Source: Sphingopyxis sp. LC81
GTDB taxonomy: Bacteria; Pseudomonadota; Alphaproteobacteria; Sphingomonadales; Sphingomonadaceae
NCBI RefSeq assembly: GCF_000756375.1
Contig: NZ_JNFD01000047.1
Coordinates: 1 to 64,000 of the forward strand
Direction: 5' to 3'
Length of the DNA: 64,000 bases
Shown here: positions 53,748 through 63,800 of the stretch, piece after piece
Position numbering within the stretch: position 1 is the first letter of the stretch
How the letters are laid out: every line of letters starts with the position of its first letter
Made by a program: the position numbers and the translations under genes
Notes under the pieces: generated by a model
Seen by the model: only the letters and a program-made list of their open reading frames with translations
Database searches by the model: none
Told to the model about the DNA's origin: nothing

Positions 53748-54763
53748 TTCGCCGGCGCGTAGCTGCGCTCGCGCGCCGCGGCGAGCTGGGCGGCCATCGC
53801 GATCGCCGCGATCGTCGGCCCCGGGTCGGCGGTGCCGGTGCCCGCGATGTTGAACGCCGTGCCATGGTCGGGCGAGGTGCGGATGATCGGCAGGCCGAGC
53901 GTCAGGTTGACCCCGTCGTGGAAATGCAGCGCCTTGAACGGGGTCAGCGCCTGGTCGTGATAAGGGCAGAGCAGCGCATCATAATTCGCGCGAATGGCGG
54001 GTGCGAACAGCCCGTCGGCGGCGAGCGGGCCGTCGACGATGATCCCTTCGTCGGCCAGCTGCGCGACCGCGGGCGCCATGATGCGCTCTTCCTCGCTGCC
54101 CAATTGCCCGCTCTCGCCCGCGTGCGGGTTGAGCCCGGCGAGCGCGATGCGCGGCGCGTCGATTCCGAAATCGCGCTTGAGCCCGCGCGCGACGATCCGC
54201 GCCTTGGCGACGATGAGCTCGACGGTGAGCCGCTCGGGCACTTCGGACAGCGGGATATGCACCGTCAGCGGCACGACGCGCAGGCTGGGGCCCGCCAGCA
54301 TCATCACGGCATTGGTCGCGGTGACGCCGCAGCGTTCGGCGATGAATTCGGTCTGTCCAGGATGCGTATAGCCGATGCCGTGCAGCGCATATTTTGACAC
54401 CGAACCCGTGACGAGCGCCGAGCTCGCCTGGTTGCGGGTCAGCCCGATCCCCGTCTCGAGCGCATGGAGCGCGCAGGTTGCCCCCGCCGGGGTCGGTACG
54501 CCGGGGGTCAGCGGGCCGCTATCCTCCAGATGCCAGACGGGCAGGGCATCGCCAAAGGCCCGCACCACCTCGTCCATGTCGCCGACGCGCGCGACCGGGC
54601 CGTCCCAGACGGCGGTGATCGCCGCCGCATCGCCGATGGCGACAAAGGGGGGCAGGTTGTGTTCGCGGCGCGCGGCCCATGCGCGGGCCGTGACTTCGGG
54701 GCCGACGCCGGCCGGGTCACCCATGGTAACCGCGATCGGCTGTCGATTGCTGAAATCAGGCAT
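53744..54763 (-). CDS. pdxA: 4-hydroxythreonine-4-phosphate dehydrogenase
   Basis: This 339-aa enzyme of pyridoxal-5'-phosphate biosynthesis oxidises 4-phosphohydroxy-threonine. Motifs are PIAVTMGDPAGVGPEVTARA, SVSKYALHGIGYTHPGQTEF, AGLNPHAGESGQLGSEEERI and YDALLCPYHDQALTPFKALH. The metal-binding histidines lie in the HPGQT, NPHAGE and YHDQ segments. It starts four bases after the SurA stop and overlaps rsmA. Confidence 0.95.
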   Translation of the reverse strand: MPDFSNRQPIAVTMGDPAGVGPEVTARAWAARREHNLPPFVAIGDAAAITAVWDGPVARVGDMDEVVRAFGDALPVWHLEDSGPLTPGVPTPAGATCALHALETGIGLTRNQASSALVTGSVSKYALHGIGYTHPGQTEFIAERCGVTATNAVMMLAGPSLRVVPLTVHIPLSEVPERLTVELIVAKARIVARGLKRDFGIDAPRIALAGLNPHAGESGQLGSEEERIMAPAVAQLADEGIIVDGPLAADGLFAPAIRANYDALLCPYHDQALTPFKALHFHDGVNLTLGLPIIRTSPDHGTAFNIAGTGTADPGPTIAAIAMAAQLAAARERSYAPAK

Positions 54764-54767
54764 AGGG

Positions 54768-56108
54768 TCAGCTATATTCGATCACGGCATCCCGGCGCAG
54801 GTCGCGCAGATAGCGCTGGGCCCGCTTGTTGACCTTGTCTTCCAGCAATTTCTGTTCGATCTGCTCGAGGTTCGGCGCGGTCGCGGTCTGCGGCATGTCG
54901 CGGCCGCAGAGCACGAGGACACTGACGCCCTCGTTCGCCGCGCCGAACGGCTGCGTCGTCTGCCCGATCTGCAGGCTGGCCAGCGTCGCTTGCAGCGGCG
55001 CCGGCAGCGCGCGCATCTCGATATTGTCGCGCGACACGACGGTGGCGCCAAGGCTCTGCGCCACGGCGTCGGCCGCGCCGCAACCGGCGATGCCGCGCGT
55101 CTTTTCGGCAAACTGGCCCGCCAGTTCGGAAGCCTTCGCCGGCGTCGTGCCCGCCGGGAAATCGAGCGAAATCTGCTTGAGGCTGAGGATCGCGTCGCGC
55201 GGATCGGCGGTCAGCACCTGGCGCCGGTCGATCATCAGCATGATCGAAATACCGCCCGGAACCTCGATCGGGCCGACGAGCTGGCCCGGCGCCATCTGCG
55301 TGGCCGCTTCGCCCATCGATCCGGGCAGCTGCCCGGCCTTTACCCAGCCCAGATCGCCGCCGACGACGGCGGTCGAGGCTTCCGAAAACTGGCGCGCATA
55401 GGCGGCAAAGCTGCCGCCCGCCTGCAACGCCTGGATGATCTTCTTGGCATTTTCGGTCACCGCCGCGGCGGTTTCAGGGGTCGATGACAGATAGATTTCG
55501 CCGAGGTGGAATTCGTCCTGACCCTTGGTTCCGGTCATCTGGTCGGCGACGATCTTGACCTCTTCGGTCGACACGTTGGTCGTCGACTGGATGTTACGCG
55601 ACAACAGGCGGTCCCAGGCGAATTCGCCGCGGATCTGCTGCTTTACCGCCGCTGCCGACGAGCCTTTCGACGTAAGATAGGTCGAAAACTGCTCGGGCGT
55701 CTGCTTGAAACGCGTGGCGAGGCGGGCGAACTGCTGGTTTACGACATTCTCGTCGATCGTGATCTCGGCTGCCTTGGCTTCCTGAATCTGCAGCTTTTCG
55801 TCGATCAGATTGCTGAACACCTGGCTGCGCAGCCGTTGGACTTCCTCCGGCGGCAGTTCGGCATTGTTATTGGCGATGCGGATCAGCGCCATGCGCTGCT
55901 CGATATCGGTCGCGGTGATGATTTCGCCATTCACGGTGGCGGAAGGGCGATAGACGTTCGGCTTGGCATCGCCGAAAAGCTGCACATTGCCCGGGATGTT
56001 GAGGCTGGTCGTCGGAACGTCACTGTCTGCAACGGTCTGGGCCAGCACGGGCGTTACGCCAACGGCAGCCAGCGCGATCAGGCCGGTCATGGTCGAAAAT
56101 TTGGTCAT
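54768..56108 (-). CDS. surA: Periplasmic chaperone / peptidyl-prolyl isomerase SurA
   Basis: This 446-aa protein helps fold outer-membrane beta-barrels. It has a signal peptide (MTKFSTMTGLIALAAVGVTP, cleaved after VLAQ), an N-terminal chaperone region (ATVNGEIITATDIEQRMALI; FSNLIDEKLQIQEAKAAEI), a parvulin-like domain (~205-310: FHLGEIYLSSTPETA, VVGGDLGWVKAGQLPGSM) and a C-terminal helix segment. ATG 56108 is chosen for the signal peptide; the frame extends upstream. It lies downstream of lptD, one of its best-known clients. Confidence 0.92.
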   Translation of the reverse strand: MTKFSTMTGLIALAAVGVTPVLAQTVADSDVPTTSLNIPGNVQLFGDAKPNVYRPSATVNGEIITATDIEQRMALIRIANNNAELPPEEVQRLRSQVFSNLIDEKLQIQEAKAAEITIDENVVNQQFARLATRFKQTPEQFSTYLTSKGSSAAAVKQQIRGEFAWDRLLSRNIQSTTNVSTEEVKIVADQMTGTKGQDEFHLGEIYLSSTPETAAAVTENAKKIIQALQAGGSFAAYARQFSEASTAVVGGDLGWVKAGQLPGSMGEAATQMAPGQLVGPIEVPGGISIMLMIDRRQVLTADPRDAILSLKQISLDFPAGTTPAKASELAGQFAEKTRGIAGCGAADAVAQSLGATVVSRDNIEMRALPAPLQATLASLQIGQTTQPFGAANEGVSVLVLCGRDMPQTATAPNLEQIEQKLLEDKVNKRAQRYLRDLRRDAVIEYS

Positions 56109-56242
56109 CTTTACCCTATTCGAGAAAGTCCGGACGCTCCGTATCAGCGGAAACGCCCGATGGTCCAGCGCAATCCGCCATATAGACCGTTTGATGGCGG
56201 GACATAGGCCGCAGACGCTGAACCTAGGCTGAGCGAACGGCG

Positions 56243-58546
56243 TCAGAACCCGAGGTTGCGGAATGCGATGCGGAACGAGAAGCTGTTGCCGCGCTTCGCG
56301 TCGCCGGTGTCGGCATAGTCGCGCCGCCAGGTCAGCGCGATCGACAGGCACTCATCGTCATAGGCGACGCCCAGACGGTGGCGAATCGGTTCGAAGCCGT
56401 CGGCGCTGCTGAGCGGATCGTCGGTCTGCTGCGTCAGATCGACGATCGCCGACCCGAAGACCGACCAGTGCTTCGCGAACGCGACGCGGCCGCCGGCGCG
56501 CACCTCCTCGCGGTCCTGCAAATCCTCGCCGAGCAGCAGGATGTCGCGGTTGAGCCGCGAATAGCCGAGCATGGCATAGGTCGAGCGGCTGCCGATCGTC
56601 GCGTCGAATTCGTTGCGGCGGATCGCGAAATTATCCTTGTCGAGCCGGTAGCGGTGGGTCAGGCGCAGGAAATCGCGATAGGCAACCGTCGTGCGTCCGA
56701 CGATGTCCGAGGTCCGGTCGGTCAGCCCGGTGCCGTCGGGAAACAGGCTGGGCTTGTCCGACAGGCGATAGCTCTGGCCGACGACGCTGCTGATGTTGAA
56801 GCCCGGCCGGCTGTAATTCCATTCGACGCCGTAGGTGATGCGGGCGCCGTCCTCGAACCGGTCATGGCCGTTGAAGCGGTTGATCGCGAACAAATTGCTG
56901 TCTTCGAGATCGAAGGCACGCGAATCCTCGTTCGGGATGTCGATATTCTCGATCGGCGGGGTGGCGACGAGCTGGACGCGCGGGGTCAGCGTCTGCGTGC
57001 CGCCCGCGAATTCACCGATGAAGGGCCAGCGCATGTCGGCCGCGACCGCGGCGATCGCGCGCGCCTGCCAGCCGGATTTGCCGCGATAACCGGGGATGGC
57101 GGTCAGCAGATTCTCGTCGCTGTGATAGACGTCGCCGCGCACCAACGCGGTCAGCGTCACTTCCTGCCCCAGCCCCGTCAGCCCGCGCAAATCCCAGCGC
57201 GCGCCGGCAAAGGCGCGCTGCGTGTCCTGGCCCGCGGTGCGGCCGATCGCGAGCGTGTTGAGCTGCAGCTCGAACTGGCCGCCAAAGATCGGATCGGCAA
57301 GCCGCTGGCGATAATCGATGATCGGCAGCGCGATCGGCTGCTGACCCTGTTCGTCGTTGCGGCGCAGCGTCTGCGTCGCCCAGCCGGCGATCGACAGATA
57401 TGAATTGCCCCCGATCCGCTCAAGCTCGAAGGTCGAGCGCAGCCGGTCGTCGCGGCTGATATCATAGCGGCGCATGAAGGTTCGGTCGGTCGCGATGCGG
57501 CCCGAATAGGTCAGGCTCCAACGCGGGTCGAACTGGAATTTTCCCGCGCTCTCGAGATAGCCGCGAAAGCGCTTTTCGCTGTCGGGATCCTCGCCGGTCA
57601 GCGGGACCAGCGAGCCATAGGTCGCATAGCCGTTGATGCGGAACGATCCGATATCGGTCAGCGCGCGGAACTCGCCTTCCAACATCGGGGCCGCGCTGGT
57701 GTAGACATGCGGGGTGATCGTGATGTCGCGGTCCGACGCGAGCCGCAGATAATAGGGAACCGCGATTTCGAACCCGTTGCTGCGGTCGAGCCGGATTTCG
57801 GGAACCAATATGCCGCTGCTCGGCTCGTTGTTGATCGAATGGCTGAGACCGGGGAGCGGAATCAGCGGCAGGCCGAAAATCTCGACGCGCGCGCCCTTGT
57901 AACGCACCTTGTTCTTCGCCCGGTCGTACAGCACGCGGACCGCACGAATCTGCCAGCTCGGGTTCTTGGGACAGCCTTCGTCATCCTCGACGGGGCAGGG
58001 GGTGTAAGCCGCGTTCTCCAGCTCGATATTGCCATTGTCGAAGCGCGTGCCCTTGATCGCGGCGAGGCGTGATCCATTGTCGAGCACGACAAGCAGATTC
58101 TCGACCACGCCGTCGCGCAAGCTGTCGGTCAGCTCGATCTTGTCGCCATAGGCGGTGTCGCCTTCGGGGTTTTTGATGACGACATTGCCCTCGGCGAAGA
58201 CCTGGCCCGTCTTCCGGTTCCAGGTGACCTTGTCGGAGCGCATCTCGATCGCTTCGCGGTTCATCTGGACATTGCCCTCGGCAACGACGACTTCGGTGTC
58301 GCTGTCGTAATTGAGGTTATCGGCGGCGAAACCGATCTGGTCTTCGTCCTTGACCGCGGGCGCATCGGTGGTGGTCGGGACGACGTCGGGCGTCTGCAGG
58401 TCGGGCTTGCCCACCATCTCTTCCGGCTGGGCCGGATTCGCTTCGGTCTGGGCCAGCACGGGGCACGCGGCCAAGGCCGCGCCGCTCGCCGTCGCCAGCC
58501 AGAACGGCCGTGCGCGCGCTGCTTGTTGGAACAAAGCCCAGCTCAT
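56243..58546 (-). CDS. lptD: LPS assembly protein LptD
   Basis: This 767-aa outer-membrane beta-barrel inserts lipopolysaccharide into the outer leaflet. The signal peptide ends in CPVLAQ near residue 33, a periplasmic OstA/LptA-like jellyroll covers ~70-190 (VVVAEGNVQMNREAIEMRSD, VFAEGNVVIKNPEGDTAYGD), and the LptD barrel follows (~220-767; RIDTERN-like middle replaced here by PLPGLSHSINNEPSSGILVP). It ends in an aromatic residue (IAFRNLGF). Start M at 58546; an upstream extension to 58621 is unlikely. It heads the lptD-surA-pdxA-rsmA cluster. Confidence 0.93.
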   Translation of the reverse strand: MSWALFQQAARARPFWLATASGAALAACPVLAQTEANPAQPEEMVGKPDLQTPDVVPTTTDAPAVKDEDQIGFAADNLNYDSDTEVVVAEGNVQMNREAIEMRSDKVTWNRKTGQVFAEGNVVIKNPEGDTAYGDKIELTDSLRDGVVENLLVVLDNGSRLAAIKGTRFDNGNIELENAAYTPCPVEDDEGCPKNPSWQIRAVRVLYDRAKNKVRYKGARVEIFGLPLIPLPGLSHSINNEPSSGILVPEIRLDRSNGFEIAVPYYLRLASDRDITITPHVYTSAAPMLEGEFRALTDIGSFRINGYATYGSLVPLTGEDPDSEKRFRGYLESAGKFQFDPRWSLTYSGRIATDRTFMRRYDISRDDRLRSTFELERIGGNSYLSIAGWATQTLRRNDEQGQQPIALPIIDYRQRLADPIFGGQFELQLNTLAIGRTAGQDTQRAFAGARWDLRGLTGLGQEVTLTALVRGDVYHSDENLLTAIPGYRGKSGWQARAIAAVAADMRWPFIGEFAGGTQTLTPRVQLVATPPIENIDIPNEDSRAFDLEDSNLFAINRFNGHDRFEDGARITYGVEWNYSRPGFNISSVVGQSYRLSDKPSLFPDGTGLTDRTSDIVGRTTVAYRDFLRLTHRYRLDKDNFAIRRNEFDATIGSRSTYAMLGYSRLNRDILLLGEDLQDREEVRAGGRVAFAKHWSVFGSAIVDLTQQTDDPLSSADGFEPIRHRLGVAYDDECLSIALTWRRDYADTGDAKRGNSFSFRIAFRNLGF

Positions 58547-58679
58547 TTTGATATCTTTGTCCCGCACCTTATTTAGCGTCCACCCGGCTTGGACCGGCAG
58601 CTTTGTTTTTGCAACTCGCAAGCGAAACCCCTATCGGTCCGCCACGTTCCAATCAATCATCGCATAAGAAAGTTAAGGC

Positions 58680-60125
58680 ATGGACATTCAGTTTGTCGCG
58701 CAAATCGATGCGTCTGCCGACGTCGTCGCATTTCCGGTCCGCAAGGGCGAGGCGGGCGCGCTCGGCGCATTGCTCGGCGCCGCGGCGGCGCAGGCACGCT
58801 TCGACGGCGCCGCGGGCGCGATTGCCGAGACCGCGGCGATCGATGGCGAGCAGGCGAAGCGCCTGCTGCTCGTCGGGGTCGGCGAGGGCAGCGAGCAGGA
58901 TTTTGAGCGCGGTGGCGCGGCGTTGACGGCAAAGCTGCAGACGAGCGGCGCGACCGCGGTCCACGTCGATTTCGCGAGCGCAGGGCAGAGCGACGCCGAC
59001 GATGTCCTCGCCTTTGCGATGGGCGCGCGCCTGCGCAACTGGCGCCTCGATACCTATCGCACGCGCCTCACCGACAAGGCGAAGCCGAGCCTGAAGACGG
59101 TGACGATCGCGTCGCCGCACGGCGATCTGTCCGGCCGCTGGGCCGAAAATGAAGCGATTGCCGACGGCGTGGCGCTGACCCAGACGCTTGTCGCCGAACC
59201 GCCGAACATCCTCTATCCCGAAAGCTTCGTCGAGCGCTGCCAGCATCTTGCGGACCTCGGCGTCGAACTCGAAGTGCTCGACGAACGCCAGATGAAGGCG
59301 CTCGGCATGGGCGCGCTGCTCGGCGTCGCGCAGGGTTCGACCCGTCCGCCGCGGCTGCTCGCGATGCGCTGGAACGGCGGCAACGCGGGCGATGCCCCCG
59401 TCGTCTTCATCGGCAAGGGCGTCACCTTCGATACCGGCGGGATCAGCCTGAAGCCGGGCGCGGGCATGGACATGATGAAGTGGGACATGGGCGGTGCGGG
59501 CGCCGTCGCGGGCGCGATGAAGGCGATCGCGGGCCGCAAGGCGAAGGCGAACGTCGTCGGCGTCGTTGGCCTCGTCGAAAACATGCCCGACGGCAATGCG
59601 ATGCGCCCCGGCGACATCGTGACCACCATGTCGGGTCAGACGGTCGAGGTGCTCAACACCGACGCCGAGGGCCGCCTCGTCCTCTGCGATGCGATCAGCT
59701 GGGCGCAAAGCGCCTATAATCCCAAGGTGATCGTCGATCTCGCGACGTTGACCGGCGCGATGGTGATTTCGCTCGGCCATGAATATGCGGGCATCTTCGC
59801 CAATGACGACAAGCTCGCCGCCGACCTGCTCGCCGCTGGCGAGGCCAGCAACAACAAGCTGTGGCGCTTCCCGCTGTCACCCGCCTACGACAAGCTGATC
59901 GACAGCCCGATCGCCGACATGAAGAATATCGGCCCGCGCGAGGGCGGCTCGATCACCGCGGCGCAGTTCCTCAAGCGCTTCGTCGACGAAGGTGTCGCCT
60001 GGGCGCATCTCGACATCGCGGGCATGGCGTGGGCCGACAAGGACGGCCCGGTGTGGGCGAAGGGTGCGACCGGCTACGGCGTGCGCCTGCTCGACCGCTA
60101 CATCGCCGCCAACCACGAAGGCTGA
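58680..60125 (+). CDS. pepA: Leucyl aminopeptidase
   Basis: This 481-aa M17 family zinc or manganese aminopeptidase removes N-terminal residues from peptides. The metal and catalytic motifs are VFIGKGVTFDTGGISLKPG, MKWDMGGAGAVAGAMKAI and the signature VLNTDAEGRLVLCDA. The C-terminal active site covers DLATLTGAMVISLGHEYAGI. The N-terminal domain is less conserved, as usual. It is divergent from lptD and precedes holC by 20 bases, an arrangement common in proteobacteria. Confidence 0.96.
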   Translation: MDIQFVAQIDASADVVAFPVRKGEAGALGALLGAAAAQARFDGAAGAIAETAAIDGEQAKRLLLVGVGEGSEQDFERGGAALTAKLQTSGATAVHVDFASAGQSDADDVLAFAMGARLRNWRLDTYRTRLTDKAKPSLKTVTIASPHGDLSGRWAENEAIADGVALTQTLVAEPPNILYPESFVERCQHLADLGVELEVLDERQMKALGMGALLGVAQGSTRPPRLLAMRWNGGNAGDAPVVFIGKGVTFDTGGISLKPGAGMDMMKWDMGGAGAVAGAMKAIAGRKAKANVVGVVGLVENMPDGNAMRPGDIVTTMSGQTVEVLNTDAEGRLVLCDAISWAQSAYNPKVIVDLATLTGAMVISLGHEYAGIFANDDKLAADLLAAGEASNNKLWRFPLSPAYDKLIDSPIADMKNIGPREGGSITAAQFLKRFVDEGVAWAHLDIAGMAWADKDGPVWAKGATGYGVRLLDRYIAANHEG

Positions 60126-60145
60126 ACGAAACGGGGCAGGGGAGC

Positions 60146-60595
60146 ATGGCGCGCGTCGACTTTTACCGGCTGACCCGCGACCCGGTCGAACGGGTGCTCC
60201 CCGCGCTCGCGACGCGGATATTGGCGAACGGTGACCGCCTGCTGATCGTCGCCGCGCCCGCGATGCAGCGCCAGGCGATCGACGAGGCGCTGTGGACGCT
60301 GACCCCGGCGAGCTTTCTGCCGCACGGGCACGCGGGCTCGCCCGACGAGGAGATCGAGCCGATCCTGATCGCGGGCACGCTCGACCCGTCACCGCCCAAC
60401 CGCGCGACACTCGTCGCGCTCGCCGACGGCGAATGGCGCGAGGAGGCGCTCGGCTTCGAACGTATCTTCCTGCTCTTCGACAACAGCCGCATCGACGACG
60501 CGCGCGCGCTCTGGCGTACGCTGGCGGCGCGCGACGACGTCGACAACCGCTTCTGGAAACAGGACGAAAACGGCCGCTGGTCCGAAGGGCCGTAA
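60146..60595 (+). CDS. holC: DNA polymerase III subunit chi
   Basis: This 149-aa subunit of the clamp-loader complex links DNA polymerase III to single-strand binding protein. Motifs are VDFYRLTRDPVERVLPALAT, RLLIVAAPAMQRQAIDEALW and PASFLPHGHAGSPDEEIEPI. The C-terminal FWKQDENGRWSEG is typical of HolC. ATG 60146 follows GGGGCAGGGGAG; the longer open frame overlaps pepA and is rejected. Confidence 0.93.
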   Translation: MARVDFYRLTRDPVERVLPALATRILANGDRLLIVAAPAMQRQAIDEALWTLTPASFLPHGHAGSPDEEIEPILIAGTLDPSPPNRATLVALADGEWREEALGFERIFLLFDNSRIDDARALWRTLAARDDVDNRFWKQDENGRWSEGP

Positions 60596-60612
60596 ATATC
60601 GGGGGAAACGAA

Positions 60613-61074
60613 ATGCGAGAATTGGTTTCGGTCGCGGCGCTGCTGCTGATGGCTTGCAGTAGCGGCGACGATCAGGTCGTTACAAACGATGGCCTCGACG
60701 GTCGGTCAGCCGGTGGACCCGTTGCGTACCGGCCCATGGAAGACAGCCAAAGCTCCGTGAAGATCGGTGCCGATAACCAGCAATACCCCAAGGGCTTCTC
60801 GCCCTATCCGGGGTCGAGGCCGGCCAGAAACTTCTCGGCCTCGGTCAGCGACGGCGGTACCGTCGCGAGTTTCGAGGTCGAGGCCAAGGTGGCCGACGTC
60901 ATGGCGCATTTCCGGAAGCAGGCCGAAGCGCAGGGAATGAAGATCACCGGTCAGGTCGAGGGAGGCAGCACAACGATCTTCGTGGCTGACCGGCCCGATG
61001 GATCGGGTGACAATGTGAAATTCACCATCATCCAGTCGGGCGATCGCGTCATGGGCGCGGTGATGGGGAAATAG
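60613..61074 (+). CDS. Small hypothetical lipoprotein
   Basis: This 153-aa product is not recognised. The N-terminus MRELVSVAALLLMACSSGDD contains a lipobox (LLMAC) with Cys15 as lipid anchor. After a linker, the C-terminal domain (about 65-153) has a pattern of beta strands and one helix (VADVMAHFRKQAEAQGMKIT) ending in KFTIIQSGDRVMGAVMGK. It resembles small envelope lipoproteins that monitor or bind surface material, but no function can be assigned. ATG 60613 follows GGGGGAAACG. Confidence 0.7.
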   Translation: MRELVSVAALLLMACSSGDDQVVTNDGLDGRSAGGPVAYRPMEDSQSSVKIGADNQQYPKGFSPYPGSRPARNFSASVSDGGTVASFEVEAKVADVMAHFRKQAEAQGMKITGQVEGGSTTIFVADRPDGSGDNVKFTIIQSGDRVMGAVMGK

Positions 61075-61185
61075 CAGCAAGCTGTCACGGTTCAGCAGCA
61101 TCCGCGGCCTTCCACCTTGCGGCGCTGCAAAAGCGCCGCTAGAGGCGCGCGCATCGCAGACCATAATAACACAGGAGCTTCCCCC

Positions 61186-61608
61186 ATGGCGGTCACTCGC
61201 ACCTTTTCGATCATCAAGCCCGACGCCACGCGTCGCAACATCACCGGCGCCGTCACCAAGATGCTCGAAGACGCCGGCCTCCGCGTCGTCGCCTCGAAGC
61301 GTATCCACATGAGCCGCGAACAGGCCGAAGGCTTCTACGCGGTCCACAAGGAACGCCCCTTCTTCGGCGAACTCGTCGATTTCATGATCAGCGGCCCCGT
61401 CGTCGTCCAGGTCCTCGAAGGCGAGAACGCGATGCAGGCGAACCGCGACATCATGGGCGCCACCAACCCCAAGGACGCCGCTCCCGGCACGATCCGCAAG
61501 GAACTCGCTGAAAGCATCGAAGCGAACACCGTCCACGGTTCGGACAGCGACGAGAATGCGGCGATCGAAATCGCCTATTTCTTCAAGCCCGAAGAAATCG
61601 TCGGCTAA
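61186..61608 (+). CDS. ndk: Nucleoside diphosphate kinase
   Basis: This 140-aa enzyme transfers the gamma phosphate of ATP to NDPs. The phospho-histidine is H117 in [14 protein letters not shown]; other motifs are [13 protein letters not shown] and [18 protein letters not shown] 61186 follows ACAGGAGC. A strong terminator lies just downstream. Confidence 0.98.
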   Translation: MAVTRTFSIIKPDATRRNITGAVTKMLEDAGLRVVASKRIHMSREQAEGFYAVHKERPFFGELVDFMISGPVVVQVLEGENAMQANRDIMGATNPKDAAPGTIRKELAESIEANTVHGSDSDENAAIEIAYFFKPEEIVG

Positions 61609-61633
61609 GCCCGAGGGCACAGCAAAATTGAAG

Positions 61634-61663
61634 AGGCCGCCGGAGCGATCCGGCGGCCTTTTT
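61634..61663 (+). terminator. Rho-independent terminator after ndk
   Basis: AGGCCGCCGGA (61634-61644) pairs perfectly with TCCGGCGGCCT (61649-61659) around a GCGA loop, followed by TTTT. It lies between ndk and the convergent purN stop at 61666 and may serve both strands. Confidence 0.92.
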
Positions 61664-61665
61664 CA

Positions 61666-62616
61666 TTAGAATTCGTCCGCGACGCCCATCAACCCCGCGA
61701 GCTTCTTCGGCGCCACTGACAGCCAACTCTTGCGCAGCCATTCGCCGATCGCGTCCCAGTCGGTGTCGCCAAGGTCGAGGCGAATGCCGACCCAGCCGTC
61801 GCCGAAATAGGCGGGGCGGTAATAGCGCTCTTCGTCGAGTTCGATCAGCGCCGCCTGTTCGTCGCCGCCGCTGATCTTCACCAGGATCGCGACCTTGCCG
61901 TCGCCATGATGATCCTCGGTGAAATAGGCGAATTTCTTGCCTTTCACGATGCCGAAGCACGGCATGCCGTGCGACACCACCTCGTCGGCCTCGGGCAGCG
62001 CCATCGCGAGTTCGCGCACGCGGCCGCGCAGATAGTCGGGCGACCGCTCGCGCGTCACGAACGCGGCGAGCGTGGCGGGGTAGAGCTGATGCTCGGCGAA
62101 CTGCACCCGCCGCGCCAGCGTTTCGACTGTGTCGCCGGGCAGGATCGCGACCGGCGTCTGCGCGAGCACCGGACCCTCGTCGACGCCCGGCGTCACGATA
62201 TGGACGCTGCACCCGCCGAATTTATCGTCTGCCTCGATGGCCTGCTGGTGCGTGTTCAGCCCCTTGTAAAGCGGCAGCAGGCTCGGGTGGATGTTGATCA
62301 TCTTGCCCGTCCAGCGGCCGACGAAATCATCCGAAAGGATGCGCATATAGCCGGCGAGCGCGACGAATTCAGCGCCCGCCGCGCGCAATTGCTCGTCGAC
62401 CAGCGCGTCGAACGCATCGCGGTTCATGCCCTTGTGCGACAATCCCCACGTCGCGATGCCTTCGGCCTCGGCAATCTTCAGCCCCGGCGCGCCGGGGTCG
62501 TTGCTGCCGACGAACACCAGTTCATAGGGGCAGTCGGCGGCTTTCGCGGCGTAGAGCAGCGCCGCCATATTGGTGCCGGCGCCCGAAATCAGGACCGCGA
62601 CACGCGCTTTAGCCAT
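61666..62616 (-). CDS. purN: Phosphoribosylglycinamide formyltransferase fused to MmcQ/YjbR domain
   Basis: This 316-aa protein is about 110 residues longer than usual PurN. Residues 1-200 are the formyltransferase of purine synthesis: [14 protein letters not shown], catalytic [20 protein letters not shown] and [18 protein letters not shown]. Residues ~205-316 match the MmcQ/YjbR (DUF419) domain: [60 protein letters not shown]. No stop or start separates them, so the fusion appears real. Its start overlaps the purM end by eight bases. Confidence 0.92.
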   Translation of the reverse strand: MAKARVAVLISGAGTNMAALLYAAKAADCPYELVFVGSNDPGAPGLKIAEAEGIATWGLSHKGMNRDAFDALVDEQLRAAGAEFVALAGYMRILSDDFVGRWTGKMINIHPSLLPLYKGLNTHQQAIEADDKFGGCSVHIVTPGVDEGPVLAQTPVAILPGDTVETLARRVQFAEHQLYPATLAAFVTRERSPDYLRGRVRELAMALPEADEVVSHGMPCFGIVKGKKFAYFTEDHHGDGKVAILVKISGGDEQAALIELDEERYYRPAYFGDGWVGIRLDLGDTDWDAIGEWLRKSWLSVAPKKLAGLMGVADEF

Positions 62617-63715
62617 TATGCGTGGCGCTCCATGCCCCCATCGCGCTCCACGTTTCGGCGCTGCCCGTCACGGTGCAGCCCTTTTCGCCCTCGGCGATAT
62701 GGCCGATGCGGAACACCGTCTCGCCCGCGGCTTCGAGTGCCGCGGTCACCTCGGCGACATCGCCCGCAGCAACGACGACCGCCATGCCAATCCCGCAGTT
62801 GAAGGTGCGCGCCATTTCCTCGGGCTCGATATTGCCCTGCGCCTGCAGGAACGCCATCAGTCGCGGCTGTTCCCATGCATCGGCATCGACATGCGCGTGC
62901 AGCGTCTTGGGCAGGATGCGCGGGATATTCTCGAGCAGCCCGCCGCCGGTGATATGTGCGAGCGCATGGATTTTGCCGGTCTTCACGAGCGGGAGCAGGC
63001 TCTTCACATAGATGCGCGTCGGCGCCATCAGGGCGTCGATCAGCAGGATGGTCTGGTCGAACAGCGCAGGGCGATCGAGCTTCCACCCCTTGTCGGCGGC
63101 GAGGCGGCGGACGAGTGAGAAGCCGTTCGAATGCACGCCCGACGAAGCGAGGCCGAGAATCACATCGCCCGCCGCGACCTTGTCGGCGGTCAACACCTGG
63201 TCGCGCTCGACCGCGCCGACGCAGAAGCCCGCAAGGTCGTAATCGCCGTCCGAATACATGCCCGGCATCTCGGCGGTTTCGCCGCCGATCAGCGCGCACC
63301 CGGCCTGTTTGCAGCCCTCGGCGATGCTCGCGACGACTTCGGTCGCGACATCGTTATCGAGCTTGCCGGTGGCATAATAATCGAGGAAAAACAGCGGCTC
63401 GGCGCCCTGCACGATCAGGTCGTTCGCGCACATCGCGACCAGGTCGATCCCGACCCCGTCATGCTTGCCCGATTCGATGGCGAGCTTGAGCTTGGTGCCC
63501 ACCCCGTCGTTCGCCGCGACGAGCAAAGGATCGTTGAACCCCGCCGCCTTCAGGTCGAAAAAGCCGCCAAAGCCGCCAAGATCGGCGTCGGCGCCGGGTC
63601 GGCGCGTCGCACGGGCGAGCGGAGCAATGGCACGGACCAGCGCATTGCCGGTCTCGATCGATACGCCGGCCTGCGCATAAGTGTAGGAGCCGGGTTGGTT
63701 GTGCTTGGAATCCAT
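62609..63715 (-). CDS. purM: Phosphoribosylformylglycinamidine cyclo-ligase
   Basis: This 368-aa AIR synthetase closes the imidazole ring in purine biosynthesis using ATP. Motifs are [55 protein letters not shown] and [19 protein letters not shown] 63715 gives the usual N-terminus; the frame stays open to the window edge but lacks family similarity there. It is the first gene of the purM-purN pair. Confidence 0.96.
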   Translation of the reverse strand: MDSKHNQPGSYTYAQAGVSIETGNALVRAIAPLARATRRPGADADLGGFGGFFDLKAAGFNDPLLVAANDGVGTKLKLAIESGKHDGVGIDLVAMCANDLIVQGAEPLFFLDYYATGKLDNDVATEVVASIAEGCKQAGCALIGGETAEMPGMYSDGDYDLAGFCVGAVERDQVLTADKVAAGDVILGLASSGVHSNGFSLVRRLAADKGWKLDRPALFDQTILLIDALMAPTRIYVKSLLPLVKTGKIHALAHITGGGLLENIPRILPKTLHAHVDADAWEQPRLMAFLQAQGNIEPEEMARTFNCGIGMAVVVAAGDVAEVTAALEAAGETVFRIGHIAEGEKGCTVTGSAETWSAMGAWSATHNG

Positions 63716-63800
63716 GGCCCGCGCGACTAACGCTTCCGGCCGACAAATGCCATGATTTCCTTGTCGGGGCCCGCGCTTTTGGGCAAAGCATAGAGAAGAT

